7,907 nt of DNA from Acholeplasmataceae bacterium UBA2284 (GTDB lineage: Bacteria > Bacillota_I > Bacilli_A > Acholeplasmatales > Acholeplasmataceae), in the NCBI GenBank assembly GCA_002345705.1, contig DDWO01000006.1, positions 1 to 7,907 of the forward strand, in the 5' to 3' direction. The notes under the pieces are model-generated. The model was given only the letters and a program-made list of their open reading frames with translations. It did not search any database and was not told the DNA's origin. Within the stretch, counting starts at the first letter, position 1; each line of letters begins with the position of its first letter. Positions 6,388 to 7,907 of the stretch are shown piece by piece. Made by a program: the position numbers and the translations under genes.

Positions 6388-7356
6388 TTACACCTTCTTC
6401 GCAATCTTCTTACCGAACAAACCAATAGGCTTGATCAATATGATGACTAATATGACTAAATAGACAAATACCTTATAATAAACTCCAAGACTAGAGGATC
6501 CAATCATAATCTTTTGTGTAATATAGTTTGATAGTGTCGAGACGATTGGAATGATAATTGCTCCAACGACTGGTCCAAAGAATGTAGAGAAACCACCTAA
6601 GATTCCTGCTAAAAATCCATTGACCTGCATTTCGACCATCAGACCTGCTGATATGGTTTGTGTGGATGCATATAAAATCGCACCAAGTGAACCCAAGCCA
6701 CCAGCAATACCCCAGCTCATCGCTGTGATGAACTTCGTGTTTACACCCATCATGCCAGCAACCTTTTCGTTTGCTGCAGTTGAGCGAACACCTAAGCCCC
6801 ATTTGGTAAACTTCAAGGCGATGAATACTGTTGAAATAACTAGCGTAGCAACTAAAATCATATAAACATGATTATGTTGAATTAAAATGAACTTATCTCT
6901 AAATGGAATGAGCGTTCTTGTTGTAAAGAAATAAGGTATGGTTGGCATGTTTAAATCTGCCTTAAAGAATAACGTTGGTAGCATACCCATAATAAAGAGC
7001 ACTGAACCCATCGTAATCATTTGCTTGGTTAGTGAATTTGAAAACTTAGACTTTCTAATAATCATGGTGTCGATGAATACTCCGAGTAGGAACCCGACAA
7101 GTATACCCAAAATGAAGGACAACATCATGGAGATAAAGCCATTGATTGAAGGAAAGTTAATAATTAAATATCTATTATAAAATACTGTAGTTACATAAGC
7201 AGCTGTTGTAGAAATCATTCCTTGAGCAAAGTTTGTTGTAAATGATGTTCTAAAGATTAAGACGATTGCTAGGGTAACTAGCGCAAGTGGTGCAGCATCA
7301 GCAAGTGCTGGAACCAATCGATTGATAATATCAATTAATATATCCCAAAATGTCAT
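6388..7356 (-). CDS. livH: LIV-type ABC transporter permease LivH
   Basis: This 322-residue permease of the LivH family is the other half of the membrane channel. It has about eight hydrophobic segments, the N-terminal TNFAQG at 41-46 (family motif N-F-A-H/Q-G), a cytoplasmic EAA-like loop at about 184-206 with TKWGLGVRSTAANEKVAGMMGVN, then GILGGFSTFFGPVVGA at 251-266 (family LGG-x-GS-x-x-G), and the C-terminal IKPIGLFGKK at 308-317. Length and motif order match full-length LivH, so the gene is intact. Its ATG overlaps the TGA of the upstream FabH-like gene (ATGA, 7353-7356), and AGGTGG lies eight bases before it, so translation is probably coupled. The stop is 2 nt before livM. Confidence 0.95.
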   Translation of the reverse strand: MTFWDILIDIINRLVPALADAAPLALVTLAIVLIFRTSFTTNFAQGMISTTAAYVTTVFYNRYLIINFPSINGFISMMLSFILGILVGFLLGVFIDTMIIRKSKFSNSLTKQMITMGSVLFIMGMLPTLFFKADLNMPTIPYFFTTRTLIPFRDKFILIQHNHVYMILVATLVISTVFIALKFTKWGLGVRSTAANEKVAGMMGVNTKFITAMSWGIAGGLGSLGAILYASTQTISAGLMVEMQVNGFLAGILGGFSTFFGPVVGAIIIPIVSTLSNYITQKIMIGSSSLGVYYKVFVYLVILVIILIKPIGLFGKKIAKKV

Positions 7357-7907
7357 ACGTCACCCCACCTGATAATGTTTGCTGCCCAAACATATCCAAT
7401 ACCTGCAGCGAGCATACAAACAACAGTTTGATCCTTAACCTGACCGGATTGAAGTGCGAGATGTAGGGATAAAATCTGATCGATTTGTCCGATATGGCCA
7501 TAATCCTCTAGATAGATGGATTGATCTTCATTTAATCCTAATTCCTCTAGCATCGATTCATGTCCTGATCTTTTAATATGAAGAATATCTAAAAATCCGA
7601 TATCACGTCTTGATAATTTAGATTTTCTTAATGCTTCATCAATGCACTTGATCCAATTTGGCATTGAAACCAAGTTCAATCTATTTTTCATCTTGACTGG
7701 ATCTAATAGTCTTAATGATTTTTTAGATTCTTCAACATTTTCCAATGTAATTGGGTTGCATAAGCCACCAATTTCAACAGCAGCTGTTCTAGATAATGAG
7801 CCATCACCAATCATATGTGAACCAAGCAATAAGTTTTTATTGTGGTTCTTCTTTAAAATGATTGCTCCTCCGCCAGCTCCTAGGTTATACATCATGGACA
7901 TATCCTT
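7353..7907 (-). CDS. FabH-like (3-oxoacyl-ACP synthase III / thiolase-fold) protein, C-terminal part
   Basis: The frame is open to the right edge, so the gene starts outside the window; about 184 residues remain, roughly the C-terminal half of a 320-340-residue KAS III-type protein. Visible features are LGAGGGAIIL near the left of the fragment, aligning with the FabH FGDGAGAAVL strand; a DxLHIKRSGHESMLEELGL segment where FabH has its His motif (PHQAN); YGHIGQIDQ where FabH has the Asn motif (GNTSAAS); and a C-terminal AAGIGYVWAANIIRWG matching the FabH end (EAFGGGFTWGSALVRF). The Asn is replaced by His and the His motif is altered, so the chemistry may differ from fatty-acid initiation. The active-site Cys region is not in the window. 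An ATG at 7901 exists but is internal by alignment, and the AAGG just upstream is too close to act as its ribosome site. The TGA overlaps the livH ATG, so both are in one operon. Confidence 0.8.
   Translation of the reverse strand, partial: KDMSMMYNLGAGGGAIILKKNHNKNLLLGSHMIGDGSLSRTAAVEIGGLCNPITLENVEESKKSLRLLDPVKMKNRLNLVSMPNWIKCIDEALRKSKLSRRDIGFLDILHIKRSGHESMLEELGLNEDQSIYLEDYGHIGQIDQILSLHLALQSGQVKDQTVVCMLAAGIGYVWAANIIRWGDV

Noticed and set aside
6491..6865. Open frames of about 100 codons inside livH, one on each strand (6491-6802 minus, 6551-6865 plus)
   Set aside because: Both overlap strongly supported LivH sequence in other frames; their products lack recognisable motifs and have no convincing start signals.
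7353..7356. TGA read as Trp (mycoplasma code) at the end of the FabH-like gene
   Set aside because: The TGA forms a classic ATGA stop/start overlap with livH, TGG is used for Trp in all genes, and no in-frame TGA occurs inside any coding region.
7899..7907. ATG at 7901 as the true start of the FabH-like gene, with AAGG just upstream
   Set aside because: The frame stays open to the window edge, the AAGG is only two bases from the ATG, and the fragment aligns with the middle and C-terminal part of KAS III, so the gene must begin further upstream.
1..7907. tRNA, rRNA, CRISPR array, insertion sequence or phage attachment site
   Set aside because: No repeat-spacer pattern, transposase, terminal inverted repeats or tRNA-like structure was seen; nearly the whole window is ordinary coding sequence on one strand.

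Overview
The window looks like one leftward (minus-strand) operon from a low-GC, AT-rich bacterium. It encodes a complete branched-chain-amino-acid-type (LIV/HAAT family) ABC importer, flanked on each side by part of a CoA/acyl-metabolism gene. Trp is written TGG throughout and no reading frame needs TGA as Trp, so the standard bacterial code fits. The lysine-rich proteins, the short lipoprotein signal ending in LAAC, and bacterial Ig-like (Big_3-type) domains on a lipoprotein suggest a Firmicute or a standard-code mollicute relative (Acholeplasmatales/Izemoplasmatales-like). That placement is an inference of moderate to low certainty.

Layout in transcription order, right to left: (1) 7907-7353, C-terminal half of a thiolase-fold, FabH-like protein, cut by the window edge; (2) 7356-6388, permease LivH, joined to gene 1 by an ATGA overlap; (3) 6385-5291, permease LivM, 2 nt after livH; (4) 5307-3847, ATPase LivG with an unusual N-terminal extension of about 230 residues that looks like coiled coil, overlapping livM by 17 nt; (5) 3845-3075, ATPase LivF, probably starting at TTG; (6) 3016-1262, the substrate-binding lipoprotein with two N-terminal Ig-like domains; (7) 1175-1, an acetyl-CoA hydrolase/CoA-transferase family protein, truncated at its C-terminus by the window edge. 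Gene 7 has no stop codon inside the window, but its frame is open all the way to base 1.

Genes 1 to 5 are packed with overlaps or gaps of at most 2 nt, which implies one polycistronic mRNA with translational coupling. Larger gaps lie only around the binding-protein gene: 58 nt upstream, holding a perfect 15-bp palindrome, and 86 nt downstream, holding a long imperfect hairpin. These are the only non-coding stretches, and they may set the level of the binding protein relative to the other subunits. No convincing sigma-70-type promoter is visible; the operon promoter probably lies beyond base 7907.

Working model: the binding lipoprotein captures a substrate outside the membrane, LivH/LivM form the channel, and LivG/LivF power import. 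The flanking CoA-transferase and thiolase-fold protein raise the possibility that the imported substrate is a carboxylic acid that is activated to a CoA thioester, rather than (or as well as) a branched-chain amino acid. The least ordinary elements are the coiled-coil LivG, the Ig-domain binding protein, and the FabH-like protein with altered catalytic motifs.
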